DNA of 64,000 nucleotides from CAWDMC01 sp963803295 (GCA_963803295.1 CAWDMC010000028.1:248001-312000); one strand, 5' to 3'; numbered from the stretch's first letter, positions 17,812 through 28,099 are shown. Program-made: numbers and translations. Notes: a model not told the origin generated them from the sequence alone.

Positions 17812-20709
17812 CTATTTGCCATTCATTGCTGCTGTCCCAGCCAGACGTACCGTCGCGATCTGAAAGGGCTTCACCGAGAATTTGAATCCATGAGGTGTAG
17901 TCGAAAGAGGTCCCTGCTTTCTCTCGAAGGCGTCGCTGGTCCACGCTGACTTCACATCAAGAAGCTTAGTCTTCACATTTACGGTGCCCTTTTTACCCCC
18001 GATCTCAAGGAAACGTAGGATCGTTCCCTCTCCGTCTTCGGCAGCCTTCCATGTGACTAGTACCACGTCGGGCTGATCGAGCTGGAGGAAACTGCCCGCG
18101 TTTGAATCCAGGGGTCGTGGACCATTTATGGCTTTGTCCTGTGACGTGATCTGGTCCACTTCAAGCGGTGACATTTCCTCCAAGCCCAATCTGCTCAGGG
18201 ACGCAGGCTCGAGGTTATGGCCGCTGGTAAATACGTAGCGGAAACGAAAGTCTCCGCCTTGCCCTGCCGCGTAGTTTGTAAACCAATAATTATTCATGAC
18301 GTAGGAGAAAACCGTACCAGGGCGATGTCCGAACTCTCTCGCCCATGTGCCTCGGACAATATCTCCTAAAGTGACCAGGGGCGCGTCAATCGGAACAATC
18401 GCCGCGGTGACGCCGTCCTGGTCCACGGCAACCCAGTGCTGTACTGAAAACCACTCTTTGCCAGCTCCGGGCATCTGGTCGCGGCTGGGGTCCACAAATC
18501 CGTTCTGTGTCTCGTATCGAAATCGTGGCTCATTCATGGCGAAAGGGAATGCAAAGTAGACCCCTTCCTTGGTGTATACCTCCGTCTTATGCACCTTGTT
18601 AATAAACTCAATCTTCTTCTGCCCGCTGAGCAAAGTTATTTCTGTCTCGATACGCGGCGTATTGATTCCTGAACTTTCCAGGCGAGCCACCACCCCGTGC
18701 GGCTCTTTCTTCACCGATAGCAGATGCCCGCCTGTGGCGCCGTGAATGGAAAGCTGGGGAATCGGCCAGACTGAGGTGTAATCTACCGTACGGTTAGGGG
18801 TCTGATCTGCCCCTGTCACATAGAGGTACTGGTCAAAACGGTAGGCGCTGGAAGCATCAACCAACTCCTTGTTCAAATCCTTGTCAAAGATACTCTTGAC
18901 GGCACCGCTTTCGCTGTCGAGCACCACTCGGTAGTACTGATTCTCCAAGACGTCTGCGCTTTCGGCCGCCGGTGATGGGGAAGGCTCCTTCTTCGTCTCT
19001 CGTAACGCGTAAGCTTTGTAGCCGACCGACGGCACATCCTGCGCAAGAAAACGGACATGACGATAGGATTGGCCTGTCGCAAGAACCTGGTAAGGGACCA
19101 CCCGATTCGATGCCAAATCGACGAGTTCCCGCCCCTTATCTAAATCGATCTCAACCAGATTCGTACGCTGCCAGTTGAGCGGGTTAAAGACCACCAACGT
19201 TTGCTGCGGATCATGAATATAGTCCGCGATGCCGGAAAGGGCGCGGCGCAGCAGATAGTCGCGCAGTTGATTGGCGTCTCCCGCAAAGCGCTCTTTGGTG
19301 GCCAGCTGTCCGACCGCTTCCTCGCTCCTCGGATCCGTCACGCTGCGATCCGCCCCCCACGTGTGCTCATCGTAAAGAACCATGCTGTGCCACATCCGCT
19401 TGAGGCCCTCGGTCTCTGGTTGAATGCGCGGATTAACCAGGCTGCTGATAGTGGAGAACTTTTCCGCTGCCAGCGCTCGCTGCTCCGTCTCGCGCTCTAA
19501 TGCGGCCGATCGGGCGGTTGAACCAATGCCGTCTTCCCAGTACGGACCACCATCGCCCCGCACCACCGGAATGGAGTCTCCACACTGCCGGGCAATATAC
19601 TCGAGCGCCTCGACGAAACCAGGGTATCTCATGCGGGGATAGGCATAGATCTTGTTCCATTCCTCTGCCAGCGTAGCCTGCTGCGGGAACAGGTCGGTGT
19701 TTTCCCCCTGCGTGCCGTAGAGCAAGACCGCGTCAGGCTTGTACGTGGAATTCGAATAGGCTTGGATGAAAAGTGGCAAGGAATCGTGTCCCGCAGCCAT
19801 TTGCGGCTTCAGCCCAAACAGAGCCGATACCTGTGAGTAGCCGAACGAATACCACATCAGGATTCTGGCACCGTCGGGACCCTCCCACCAGAACGGAGAC
19901 TTCTGGTTGAGATGACTATAACGAAGTATCGGCCCCCTGCCGTTATCACTCCCTGCGAAGAAGTACTTCAAGCCCGCGGCGGCCATTACCGATGCATAGG
20001 ACCACGAGTAAGATGGCACGTCCGTGATGTTGGCGTAGTCGGAGTTACCACCGTGCGCTTGATTGAACTGAAAGCCCGGGTAGAGCGAGCGGATGAGGGT
20101 CTCAAGGGCAGGGAAGCCAGTCAGAAGGCTCGCCTCCACGGGGGGCACAAAAATTTTCTTGTCCTTCACCATTTGGAGAAGCTGCCGTTGCCGCTCCTCA
20201 CTGCGCCCGGCAAGGAATTGCCGCACACTCCAATACCCGTCCGGACTGAAGCGAAAGTCCGGATGCTCGTGGATCAAATCGATGGCTTCGTCCAGAACTC
20301 GGCTTTGAACTTCCGCCACCTTGGCCTGGTAATCGGGATATCCCACGTCGATGTGCTCGTGCGGGACGGCAAAGACCGTCCATTTCTTTCGGGGCGTGAG
20401 AACGACAGGAAAGCGGCGACTACGGCCGCTGATTTTGACGGCAAGCTCGGCATGGGCCGGCCCAGAGAATTCAGGCACGGAGAGTTCGGCGACCTGTTCA
20501 CCAAAATCCACACCGGCGGTCAATTGGTGGTGGAATTTCTGCCCCGCCAGAGTGAGCACCACTTCACCGCTCTGCAGATGCGAATTGTGGCGTATATAAA
20601 CGTCCACAAGTTCGGACAAAGCATCGCCTTGACGCACGTAAAAGATAGTCGGCTCAATGTTGGCCGTAATTTCGGCCTCGGGATACTTCCCGGCGGGATC
20701 CTGACCCAT
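17812..20709 (-). CDS. GH38-like alpha-mannosidase
   Basis: The 965-residue protein has an N-terminal beta domain (1-115) and a GH38-type catalytic domain starting at FAVPHEHIDVGYPDY, which carries the H-x-D metal ligands. Further GH38-like blocks are HPDFRFSPDGYWSV and FNQAHGGNSDYANITDVPSY. It ends with a long beta-sandwich region typical of GH38 proteins. Substrates are usually alpha-mannosides from glycoproteins or hemicellulose. No signal peptide is present: ATG 20709 is preceded in frame by TAG eight codons upstream, although related exported proteins normally carry one. The N-terminus may therefore have been lost, together with that of the divergent gene at 20712. Confidence 0.8.
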   Translation of the reverse strand: MGQDPAGKYPEAEITANIEPTIFYVRQGDALSELVDVYIRHNSHLQSGEVVLTLAGQKFHHQLTAGVDFGEQVAELSVPEFSGPAHAELAVKISGRSRRFPVVLTPRKKWTVFAVPHEHIDVGYPDYQAKVAEVQSRVLDEAIDLIHEHPDFRFSPDGYWSVRQFLAGRSEERQRQLLQMVKDKKIFVPPVEASLLTGFPALETLIRSLYPGFQFNQAHGGNSDYANITDVPSYSWSYASVMAAAGLKYFFAGSDNGRGPILRYSHLNQKSPFWWEGPDGARILMWYSFGYSQVSALFGLKPQMAAGHDSLPLFIQAYSNSTYKPDAVLLYGTQGENTDLFPQQATLAEEWNKIYAYPRMRYPGFVEALEYIARQCGDSIPVVRGDGGPYWEDGIGSTARSAALERETEQRALAAEKFSTISSLVNPRIQPETEGLKRMWHSMVLYDEHTWGADRSVTDPRSEEAVGQLATKERFAGDANQLRDYLLRRALSGIADYIHDPQQTLVVFNPLNWQRTNLVEIDLDKGRELVDLASNRVVPYQVLATGQSYRHVRFLAQDVPSVGYKAYALRETKKEPSPSPAAESADVLENQYYRVVLDSESGAVKSIFDKDLNKELVDASSAYRFDQYLYVTGADQTPNRTVDYTSVWPIPQLSIHGATGGHLLSVKKEPHGVVARLESSGINTPRIETEITLLSGQKKIEFINKVHKTEVYTKEGVYFAFPFAMNEPRFRYETQNGFVDPSRDQMPGAGKEWFSVQHWVAVDQDGVTAAIVPIDAPLVTLGDIVRGTWAREFGHRPGTVFSYVMNNYWFTNYAAGQGGDFRFRYVFTSGHNLEPASLSRLGLEEMSPLEVDQITSQDKAINGPRPLDSNAGSFLQLDQPDVVLVTWKAAEDGEGTILRFLEIGGKKGTVNVKTKLLDVKSAWTSDAFERKQGPLSTTPHGFKFSVKPFQIATVRLAGTAAMNGK

Positions 20710-20711
20710 GG

Positions 20712-21710
20712 TTGGATTGGCGACGTAGGCAGGACACTACCCTGTACTCTGGGTCAAGGGCAGCATCGCAGGGGGCAACTCTTTTCGTCGGTGAAGAGAC
20801 CCGAACCAAGAAGTTCGAACTCCTTCTAGGATCCAGGCAATATCGGGTCGGCTACGCCCAGCTTTGCTGCGGGTTGCCTTTTTCCGACGCGGTGACGCGT
20901 GGACTTATTGAGGCCGCGCAGAAGGCGCTGGTGGAAATTTTGCCCGTTGACAACCAGTACGACTCGGCAAAGGCGATTGAGAATGCCAGATGGATGATCG
21001 AGCAGAAAGTTGACTTTGCCATTGAATGCCAGAGGCATTCTAAGATCGCACCAGTTCTCGCGGAAATGTTTGCCAAGGCCCGGATTCCCACGCTTGCCAT
21101 CGACATTCCTCAGCCCGGAGCCTTGTACTTTGGGGCTAACAATTACTCCACAGGCTTGGCGGTCGGAGAAGCATCGGGACGATTCGTGCTTAAGAGATGG
21201 CGGGGATGCCTGGATCAGGTGCTGCTGCTAGAGGCATTTGCTGCCGGTCCCAATCCGCACGCTCGGTTCACGGGATTCGTCGAGGGCCTCCATGAAACCG
21301 CCAAAGCGCCAGCAGGTCTCCGCGTCGTCCGGCGCGATGGCAAAGGTACGGAGGACAGCGGGTACAACGCGGCAAAGAGGTTCCTCAGGCAAATCAATCC
21401 CCGTGAGCGCGTGCTTATCGCGGCCGTCAACGACATCAATGCGCTGGGAGGGCTGCGGGCGGTACGAGAGCTAGGCCGCGAGCGGTACACGGCCATTGTT
21501 GGCCATGATCTCAGCCCAGCTCAACGTGTGCTGACGGAGATCAAGGATATTGAAAGTCCTCTTATTGCTACGATATGCCTGTTCCCTGAGGAGTACGGGA
21601 AGAAGATTATACCCATAATCCTCCGCTGGTTGAGGAACGAACAGGTCCCGCCAACTACCTATACCGAGCAGGCATTGGTCGTACGAGAAAATGTTCACGA
21701 ATTCGTCTGA
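20712..21710 (+). pseudogene. Periplasmic-binding-protein-like sensor domain, N-terminally truncated
   Basis: From RVGYAQLCCGLPFSDAV (about residue 45) onward the protein follows the two-lobe sugar-binding fold of LacI-type regulators and ABC solute-binding proteins (for example NNYSTGLAVGEASGRF, RFTGFVEGL, AAVNDINALGGLRAV, IVGHDLSPAQRVLTEI). There is no signal peptide and no helix-turn-helix, and the open frame has no ATG or GTG before the domain, only TTG 20712. This suggests loss of the N-terminal part. It lies head-to-head with the GH38-like gene, as a local regulator would, so a truncated LacI-type repressor is my first reading. An intact stand-alone sensor is less likely. Confidence 0.6.
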
Positions 21711-21911
21711 ACTTGCCCGATTTGGAGGCCGAACATCGCGGGAGATTTGACGGTGCCAGATAATCCGCGGCGAGGGCAGGCATCCTCGCTGGACTCGTGC
21801 CTCTGCAGGTAGTCATTGCCCTAGAGCATGCTCCCCGGAGCCCTTGATTTCGCGCTGCTCGACATTCATCCATCGGGATCCCGGCGGCCGCAAGTGCTTG
21901 ATACGAAAGCT

Positions 21912-21996
21912 TGGTGCGAAAGGGGGGACTCGAACCCCCACCCCTTGCGGGACCAGATCCTAAGTCTGGCGCGTCTGCCAATTCCGCCACTTTCGC
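21912..21996 (-). tRNA. tRNA-Leu (UAG)
   Basis: Read on the minus strand, GCGAAAG at the 5' end pairs with CTTTCGC, followed by ACCA (CCA encoded). There is a D-arm (GGCAGACGC), the anticodon stem CCAGA/TCTGG with loop CTTAGGA (anticodon TAG), a long variable arm (TCCCGCAAGGGG) as expected for leucine, and the T-arm GGGGG/CCCCC around TTCGAGT. Confidence 0.95.
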
Positions 21997-22277
21997 ACGA
22001 CTCCTTCCCTGCTAAATCAATAGCTTACTTTTCGACAGTTGTCGAGATGTCTCTTGGCTTCCTCCGGGTGACCCGAAACTGTGCCCCAGGATATGCTGCT
22101 CCGGATTATCGTTCCTTGAGAAAGCCGAACGGGGTGAGTAGTGTGGCGCACGCGAACCTTCTGCGACTGGCAATCGTCAGCAGCCGTTCCTGACAGTGAG
22201 GCGTACACCGTGCAGGCAGTTAAGCCCCTGCCACTACGCATCCAAGATAACGGAAGGGTCGGGGCTGCGGCGGTGAA

Positions 22278-24167
22278 ATGGCTCATTGTTCAAAAACAGA
22301 TTGGCACCTGACTTTATCACATCGACCACACGACTCCGGGTTGGCCGCTTGCAGCGCGTGTCAGCCGGGCAAGGCACTGTGGGTGGCTCTTATCTGTTTG
22401 ATGGCATTCGGGATGTTTGGCTGTGACCGCCTGAAAAACACTCCAACTCCTGACGGAGCCGTGGTTTTTCAGCAGAAGTGTGCCATCTGCCACGCCGCGA
22501 ATAGTGCAAGCCGGGCACCACGGCTGGAGTCCTTGCGGCAAATGTCCAAAACATCGATTCTGACCACTCTTTATACTGGTGAGATGAGGGCTGTGGGAGC
22601 CAAACTCAATCAGGCTGAGCGCCTTGCAGTGGCTCAATACCTGGCCAATCCCCGGACTTCCGGAAGGCTGACCGGCTTCTGTCCCGCTGACCTTGACCCG
22701 CCGGCCAACAGTTCCGCCTGGAACGGATGGGGAGTTGATTCTGGCAACAGCCGCTTTCAACCTGCATCCTCAGCGCGCTTGAGCAAGGAACAGGTTCCGA
22801 AATTGACACTGAAGTGGTCCTTCGGATTTCCCGGGGCCTCGGCTACTTATGGCCAGCCCACCATCGTGGAGGACAGGTTGTTCGTGGGTAGTGAAGACGG
22901 CACCGTCTACTCTCTTGATTCGCGCACCGGATGCATCTGGTGGACCTTTCAGGCTTCGGCGACAGTTAAGACTGCGATCTCCATTGGTGTCGGGGGCAGG
23001 TTGGCGTTCTTCGGGGACACGAACGGAAATATTTATGCGATCAGGACTTCAAATGGTTCTCTGGTTTGGAAAGCGCATCCCGACTATCACTCGGCCGCGC
23101 GGATTACGGGTTCGCCCCTGCTGAACGCCGGACGCCTATACGTGCCGGTGTCGTCGGGTGAAGAAGGCGCAGCAATCGATCCAAAATACGAATGCTGCAG
23201 GTTCCGGGGAAGCTTGGTGGCGCTGGAGGCAAGCTCAGGCAAGCAGATCTGGAAGACTTATACGATTGCTAACGTTCCCAAACGGACCCACAAGAGCGCC
23301 GCGGGTGTGCAGATGTGGGGGCCGTCGGGGGCGGCCATATGGTCTGCGCCGACGCTGGATGCAAGTCGCCATGTGATTTACGTCGCAACTGGCAACAACT
23401 ACTCAGGACCTCCAACGGCAACTTCTGATGCGGTGATCGCCTTCAACGAGGATTCAGGAAAGATGCTGTGGTCACGGCAGTTGACGGCGGGTGACCGATG
23501 GAACATCGCGTGCATTTCCGATAATAGGGCGAACTGTCCGGACGAACCCGGCACAGATTTCGACTTCGGGTCCCCGCCTCTGCTTCGACATCTTTCGAGC
23601 GGCCGCGACATTCTGGTGGCGGCGCAGAAATCGGGCCTCGTGTATGCCCTGGACCCTGACCGTAGCGGCAGGGTCATTTGGCGCAGGCGCGTCGGTCAGG
23701 GTGGCCCTCTGGGAGGCATCGAGTGGGGAGGCGCAGCAGACAACCACCGCGCCTACTTTCCGATTTCCGACTGGCGGGATTCGAATCCTGAAGCAGGCGG
23801 TGGCCTGTTCGCGTTGAGCCTGGGCACGGGAAAACGAGTGTGGTACGCGCCCCCACCCAAGCCTGGATGCACGGGACAGATAGGTTGTAGTGCAGCACAG
23901 ATGGCGCCGCCCACGGTAATACCAGGAGTGGTGTTTTCCGGCTCCCTCGACGGCCATCTGCGGGCATACGATGCGCAGAGCGGGGCGGTGATCTGGGACT
24001 TCAATGCAGCGCGGGATTTCCAGACCACCGACGGCGTGAAAGCGCATGGCGGCTCCTTCAATAATGGAGGCCCTGCCGTCGCCGACGGAATGCTTTTCGT
24101 CAATGCAGGCTATACTAACGATCTTGACGGCAACGTTCTGCTCGCATTCTCGCCCAGCGGCCGGTGA
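22278..24167 (+). CDS. Cytochrome c/PQQ beta-propeller dehydrogenase
   Basis: The 629-residue protein has an N-terminal hydrophobic segment ending in a lipobox-like MAFGMFGC (about residues 40-50), a single class I cytochrome c domain (CAICH, residues about 68-72; axial Met probably in TGEMRAVG), and a PQQ-type eight-bladed beta-propeller (about 125-625) with tryptophan-rich docking repeats (GQPTIVEDRLFVGSEDGTVY, SGKQIWKTY, SGAVIWDFN). The cytochrome-first arrangement resembles polyvinyl-alcohol dehydrogenase-like enzymes. It would oxidise an alcohol or sugar in the periplasm and pass electrons to the respiratory chain. The true start may lie closer to the lipobox. Substrate unknown. Confidence 0.85.
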   Translation: MAHCSKTDWHLTLSHRPHDSGLAACSACQPGKALWVALICLMAFGMFGCDRLKNTPTPDGAVVFQQKCAICHAANSASRAPRLESLRQMSKTSILTTLYTGEMRAVGAKLNQAERLAVAQYLANPRTSGRLTGFCPADLDPPANSSAWNGWGVDSGNSRFQPASSARLSKEQVPKLTLKWSFGFPGASATYGQPTIVEDRLFVGSEDGTVYSLDSRTGCIWWTFQASATVKTAISIGVGGRLAFFGDTNGNIYAIRTSNGSLVWKAHPDYHSAARITGSPLLNAGRLYVPVSSGEEGAAIDPKYECCRFRGSLVALEASSGKQIWKTYTIANVPKRTHKSAAGVQMWGPSGAAIWSAPTLDASRHVIYVATGNNYSGPPTATSDAVIAFNEDSGKMLWSRQLTAGDRWNIACISDNRANCPDEPGTDFDFGSPPLLRHLSSGRDILVAAQKSGLVYALDPDRSGRVIWRRRVGQGGPLGGIEWGGAADNHRAYFPISDWRDSNPEAGGGLFALSLGTGKRVWYAPPPKPGCTGQIGCSAAQMAPPTVIPGVVFSGSLDGHLRAYDAQSGAVIWDFNAARDFQTTDGVKAHGGSFNNGGPAVADGMLFVNAGYTNDLDGNVLLAFSPSGR

Positions 24168-24243
24168 TATTTTGGGCCTGGCCCGCCACAGTAAGCGGCA
24201 CCGCGAGGACAACCCTACATCGGGACAGCACGCTCCGGTCACG

Positions 24244-24495
24244 ATTATGCTGAGTAACGAGGGGAAGATATCTGCAGCGGACGTGGTTTCCGATCGCGTC
24301 AATCGAGGCGAGCAGGTGCTGGTGCTGGGCAACGTTTTTCAATGGCGAGATGGCTCCGCAGCAGCCGGATCAAGCGTCCTGGGAACTGCTGGTCGCGACC
24401 ATGGGCGACCGGCCTTTGGGTATCGAGGCTGCCCAACTCCTGGGCGTCTCCCACCAAGGTGACCACCATCGACTACGTGAAGCCGCTGGCCGATA
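24244..24495 (+). pseudogene. Possible esterase fragment
   Basis: Read with a frame change near 24340 this gives RVNRGEQVLVLGN, then FFNGEMAPQQPD, and ATMGDRPLGIEAAQLLG. The GDRPLGI-x-A-x-QLL pattern recalls acetyl-xylan-esterase-like alpha/beta hydrolases. Only about 80 residues remain and no catalytic triad is present. The rest of the 432-base gap between 24168 and 24599 shows nothing else. Confidence 0.3.
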
Positions 24496-24599
24496 GACAC
24501 AGTAGTGATTGAAGAGCAGGAAAGAAGAAACCTGGTGTTATCACAACTGGATTGTCCGGTGAATTGTGATACCCTGGCTTGCTTTGATGGAGGCGTGCT

Positions 24600-25664
24600 G
24601 TGGCTATGCTTAGTGGCTTGGTTCAAAACCTGAACACTATCAATAAGCCTGTCGAACTTTACTCCAGTCCGGACGGCAGTACCGCGCTGTTACTGCCATA
24701 TGGAGGCCGGGTGCTGGGCTTGTTCGCTCCTCATAACGAGGAGAATTTTTTCTGGACGCATCCGGCCCTCGATTCGGTCGAATCGGCGAAGGCCTTCTAT
24801 GACGGTGCGGCGTGGCATAACTCCGGAGGGGATCGAACGTGGCTGGCACCGGAGGTAGACTTCTTCGTGCCGAATTATCCGGATCTGAGTTTCGATGGCT
24901 ATTGGCAACCGCGCCAGCTCGATCCAGGAAACTACCTGCTAAGATGCGAGGGTGACAAATCTGTGCTCGTGAACAGGCTGCGGGTCTCCTCTTCCCGCTC
25001 CAAGCTGAGCGCGGAATTGGAAATCACCAAATGGGTGGGGCCTGCGTTGAACCCCCTCCGACATGAACCCTTGTGGAAAGAATTTCCCAACGTTCAGTAC
25101 GCCGGCTACACGCTGCACACGGCTCTGCGTTTCGTCGAAACCCCGGAAAGCGGCGCGCTGCAAGTGGGCCTCTGGGATTTGCTGCAATTGCCCCACGGGG
25201 GAGAACTGCTGGTTGCGACCTACGGCCGGTCGGACGCCAAGCTCTATTTTGGTGCCGTCGGCACGGAGGACCTCGTAATTACCGACCATCTGATTCGCTA
25301 CAGAATGCGTGCCCAGGGCGAACACAAACTTGGCTTTCGAGCCGTGGATACGGCGGGCCGGGTGGGCTACCTCTATCAACGGGGCGGCAAATTTGCGCTC
25401 GTGGTACGTAATTTCTCAGTAAATCCCTCGGGCGAGTATGTCGACGTGCCTTGGTCCGAAACGGCAAACGTTGGATATTCCACCCAAACCTGCAACGTAA
25501 ACAGCGCCCTCGGAAGCTTTAGTGAACTGGAATATCACGTTCCGGCAATCGGTCCGGGTACCGGTTGCGACCGTTCGGACGACGTTTCACAGGTATGGGC
25601 TTTCCGCGGAACGGAGGGCAGCATGCAATCCCTGGCGAGACGTCTGTTATCCTGCGAGGTTTGA
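24600..25664 (+). CDS. Mutarotase-like uncharacterised protein (DUF6786/DUF4380-like)
   Basis: GTG 24600 lies six bases after GGAGG; ATG 24606 is an alternative. The 354-residue protein has no signal peptide and is rich in beta strands, with blocks such as LLPYGGRVLGLFAP, FFWTHPAL and GGDRTWLAPE that are typical of galactose-mutarotase-like proteins found in sugar-use loci (annotated DUF4380 or DUF6786). The GGDR-W segment probably contributes to the sugar-binding face. It precedes the GntR regulator and UROD-like genes, so a cytoplasmic role in handling the imported sugar is plausible. Family assignment is from memory of motifs. Confidence 0.55.
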   Translation: MAMLSGLVQNLNTINKPVELYSSPDGSTALLLPYGGRVLGLFAPHNEENFFWTHPALDSVESAKAFYDGAAWHNSGGDRTWLAPEVDFFVPNYPDLSFDGYWQPRQLDPGNYLLRCEGDKSVLVNRLRVSSSRSKLSAELEITKWVGPALNPLRHEPLWKEFPNVQYAGYTLHTALRFVETPESGALQVGLWDLLQLPHGGELLVATYGRSDAKLYFGAVGTEDLVITDHLIRYRMRAQGEHKLGFRAVDTAGRVGYLYQRGGKFALVVRNFSVNPSGEYVDVPWSETANVGYSTQTCNVNSALGSFSELEYHVPAIGPGTGCDRSDDVSQVWAFRGTEGSMQSLARRLLSCEV

Positions 25665-25808
25665 GATTGAGGCAACCTGCGCTTAGTCGTAATGCGGACA
25701 CGCCGACCGCCTGCAGGAAGTCGTAGGCTGACGTATTTCTAGCGCTCCAATCGCCTCACAACCCGTCGCGTCGATTACCGTCTTGTTAACATCTTTGCTG
25801 ACTTCGTT

Positions 25809-25837
25809 TTGACGAATTCGCTCACAGGTGGTAATCT
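25809..25837 (+). promoter_or_regulatory. Candidate sigma-70 promoter for the GntR gene
   Basis: TTGACG (25809-25814), a 17-base spacer and TAATCT (25832-25837) resemble a housekeeping promoter, about 130 bases upstream of the regulator start. The intergenic stretch 25665-25966 holds nothing else that I can identify. Confidence 0.4.
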
Positions 25838-25966
25838 ATCGGGACTGTAGCTTCCCGTGTAAATGGAAGTTGCGATCGGAGCCACAGTGTCAGGCGTTAG
25901 CCTCGTCTGCGCGTGAACACACCGGCGAACTGGCCTATCGATTCCCGCCTTTACTGGAGCAATCTT

Positions 25967-26689
25967 ATGGCATTGCCCAAAGTGGCTCTGCACAAAACAA
26001 GTCGCAAGACCTCCGCCAGCCGAAAGGTTGAAGACTACATCAAAAATGCCTTGTACACCGGCCGACTGGCTCCTCGTGAGCGAATCATTGAAGAGGATCT
26101 CGCCCAGCAACTGGGTCTCAGCCGAGGACCTGTGCGAGAGGCCCTACTTCGGCTGGAGACTGAGGGATTACTTACCATCACCTCACGGCGCGGGACTTTC
26201 GTCCGGGATTTTTCCGTCAAAGAGATTAGGGTGATTTTCAAGATGAGGGCCAAACTCGAGAGCCTGGCTGTTTGGTACATGCGACAACGAATGACGGAGC
26301 AGGATAAAGCTACCCTATTTGAGCGCGTTCGCGTGATGAAGAAAGCAGCGGACGACGAAGACGACGAGCAGTTCTTCTACGCGGACATGGAGTTGCACCG
26401 GACCATTTGGGAGCTTTCCGGAGAGTCGAGGCTATACGGAATGCTCAGCAGGGTGATGAACCCGGTTATCTTTGAGATCGCACGGAGCTACTCTTCCCGA
26501 TGGCCCATCGCTCATCGCTACCAAAACCACCGCTCCTACTGCGAGATGATCCTGACGACGCCGCTCGGCCGCGTGGAGCGTGCTGTAGAAAACTATTTTG
26601 ACAAACTGTACCACCCGATTTCGAACACTGAGACTTCCAACGGAAACGGCAGGCGGGAGCGGCCTCTATTGCCGGCCCGTTGGGGATAG
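25967..26689 (+). CDS. GntR-family regulator (FadR/FCD type)
   Basis: I prefer ATG 25967 (MALPKVALHK), since the upstream 18 codons carry no features. The first 75 residues form the winged helix of GntR proteins (RIIEEDLAQQLGLSRGPVREALLRLETEGLLTITSRRGTFV). The rest is the all-helical FCD ligand domain, with candidate metal ligands D and H in ADMELHRTIWELS and H near HRYQNHRSYCEMI. Such repressors usually sense an organic acid or sugar intermediate. It stands at the head of the plus-strand sugar genes (27023-33155), which are its probable targets. Confidence 0.88.
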   Translation: MALPKVALHKTSRKTSASRKVEDYIKNALYTGRLAPRERIIEEDLAQQLGLSRGPVREALLRLETEGLLTITSRRGTFVRDFSVKEIRVIFKMRAKLESLAVWYMRQRMTEQDKATLFERVRVMKKAADDEDDEQFFYADMELHRTIWELSGESRLYGMLSRVMNPVIFEIARSYSSRWPIAHRYQNHRSYCEMILTTPLGRVERAVENYFDKLYHPISNTETSNGNGRRERPLLPARWG

Positions 26690-27022
26690 GCATCAAACCT
26701 ACGTAATGGGCGGCCGTGCCGCCCCAAGCTAATGCAGCCTACTGTGACCTGAATGGTCCGATTCCCTGCCGCCTGTGTGTGTGCAGGAGCCCCTTTTCTC
26801 TTGCTGGTTCTTCACACCATGCCCTTCGCGAGTGAGACCGCATCTATTCGCGAGTCGCGACTTGTAGCGATGTCAACACTTTTGAAGACAATAAAGTGAT
26901 CAAGCGCTTGACCAGGCGGGAGTGCTTAGGTATGATGCCGGAGGCATGAACGAGTCGTAGACCGAGATGCCTTTGACAACGGGCGGAACGCCAAGAAGAT
27001 AGGGCCCGCACGAGCCTTCCCC
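26690..27022. other. Intergenic region
   Basis: I see no gene in these 333 bases. They presumably hold the promoter of the UROD-like/RhaT genes and a GntR operator, but no convincing palindrome stood out. Confidence 0.35.
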
Positions 27023-28099
27023 ATGCGACAGGATGTTCTTCAGCGACACCAGGCTTTCTGGAAACACGATGAGATGGACCGGCCATCCTGGGGCGTCAGT
27101 ATCGGTTTTTTTGCCAACGAGGCCTATCCCCGCACGATGGCTAAGATCTCGCCCGGGCCTGTGATTCCTGAAGATATTCCCATCGATGAACTTCTCAAGG
27201 ACTTTGATGAACGTTGGGAATTGAGTCGCGGCACGGGCGATTTCCCTTTTTCGTGCTCGCCTTTCCCGAGTATTCCCTGGCTCGAGGCCATCGCCGGGTG
27301 CACGATCATGGCCTCTCCCAGCAGTTTCTGGGCGGAACCCTGTTTAGAGAATCTGCGAACCTGGAGTTGGGACAAACCGATTCTCGAGAGTCCGTGGGCA
27401 CGAAAACTGCTTGAGTTGATGCAAGTGTTGGTCGAGCACTCGAATGGACGATACCAAGTCTCGCCGAGTCTTATGCGCGGGCCCGCCGACATCCTCTCAG
27501 CCATGCGCGGCGCGTCGAACTTCGCGGTAGACTTTCTCGATACGCCCGAACTCGTTGCTCCTGCGCTCCGGCACTGCGCACGGATCTGGCGGGCGATGGC
27601 CCAGGCCCAACTGGATCTGATTCCGCCCTCTTCTAAAGGGTATGTCGCCCTGGAAACTGCACTGCGCGCCTGGGCTCCCGATAGGCTTCTTTGGCTTCAA
27701 GAAGATGCCATGGCCCTGCTTTCACCCAGACTCTACCGCGAGTTTGTGATGCCTCTTGACACGGAACTCTCATCGGCCTTCCCTTGCGTTGCCTTTCACC
27801 TTCACGGTACGGCCTTGTGGGCTGTGGATGAGCTGGTAAAAATTCCGGGAATAGGCGCGCTGGAATTGAACTTAGAAGACGCGATGTGCGATGTACCGGG
27901 AACGCTGGCCGGCTGGAAGAAGATCCAGCAGCATAAGCCGCTGGTGATATGGCGCATCTATCACGAGGATCTTCCCTCTTGGCTGGCGATGATTCTCAGG
28001 GAATTTCCGGCAAAGGGAATTTCGATTCAGGTCAGCGTCCACAATATCGAAGAGGCGAGGAAAGTGCTGCAAGAATTCCAGAAGTACGAGAAGAACTGA
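27023..28099 (+). CDS. Uroporphyrinogen-decarboxylase-like protein (first copy)
   Basis: The 358-residue protein matches the (beta/alpha)8 barrel of the URO-D/MtaA superfamily: an N-terminal RQDVLQRHQAFWKHDEMDRPSWGVSIG, a central SPSLMRGPADILSAMRG, FHLHGTALWAVDELV near the usual zinc-site histidine, and GALELNLED. It is not a haem-biosynthesis HemE, whose arginine-rich pocket signature (RQAGRY) is absent. Members outside haem synthesis include corrinoid or folate methyltransferases (MtaA, CmuA, VdmB). Position between a GntR regulator and a sugar transporter suggests a catabolic role. The precise reaction is unknown. Confidence 0.7.
   Translation: MRQDVLQRHQAFWKHDEMDRPSWGVSIGFFANEAYPRTMAKISPGPVIPEDIPIDELLKDFDERWELSRGTGDFPFSCSPFPSIPWLEAIAGCTIMASPSSFWAEPCLENLRTWSWDKPILESPWARKLLELMQVLVEHSNGRYQVSPSLMRGPADILSAMRGASNFAVDFLDTPELVAPALRHCARIWRAMAQAQLDLIPPSSKGYVALETALRAWAPDRLLWLQEDAMALLSPRLYREFVMPLDTELSSAFPCVAFHLHGTALWAVDELVKIPGIGALELNLEDAMCDVPGTLAGWKKIQQHKPLVIWRIYHEDLPSWLAMILREFPAKGISIQVSVHNIEEARKVLQEFQKYEKN

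Noticed and set aside
19912..20829. 305-codon plus-strand open frame antisense to the GH38-like gene
   Set aside because: It is a mirror of the high-GC coding strand; the GH38 reading has clear motifs and this one has none.
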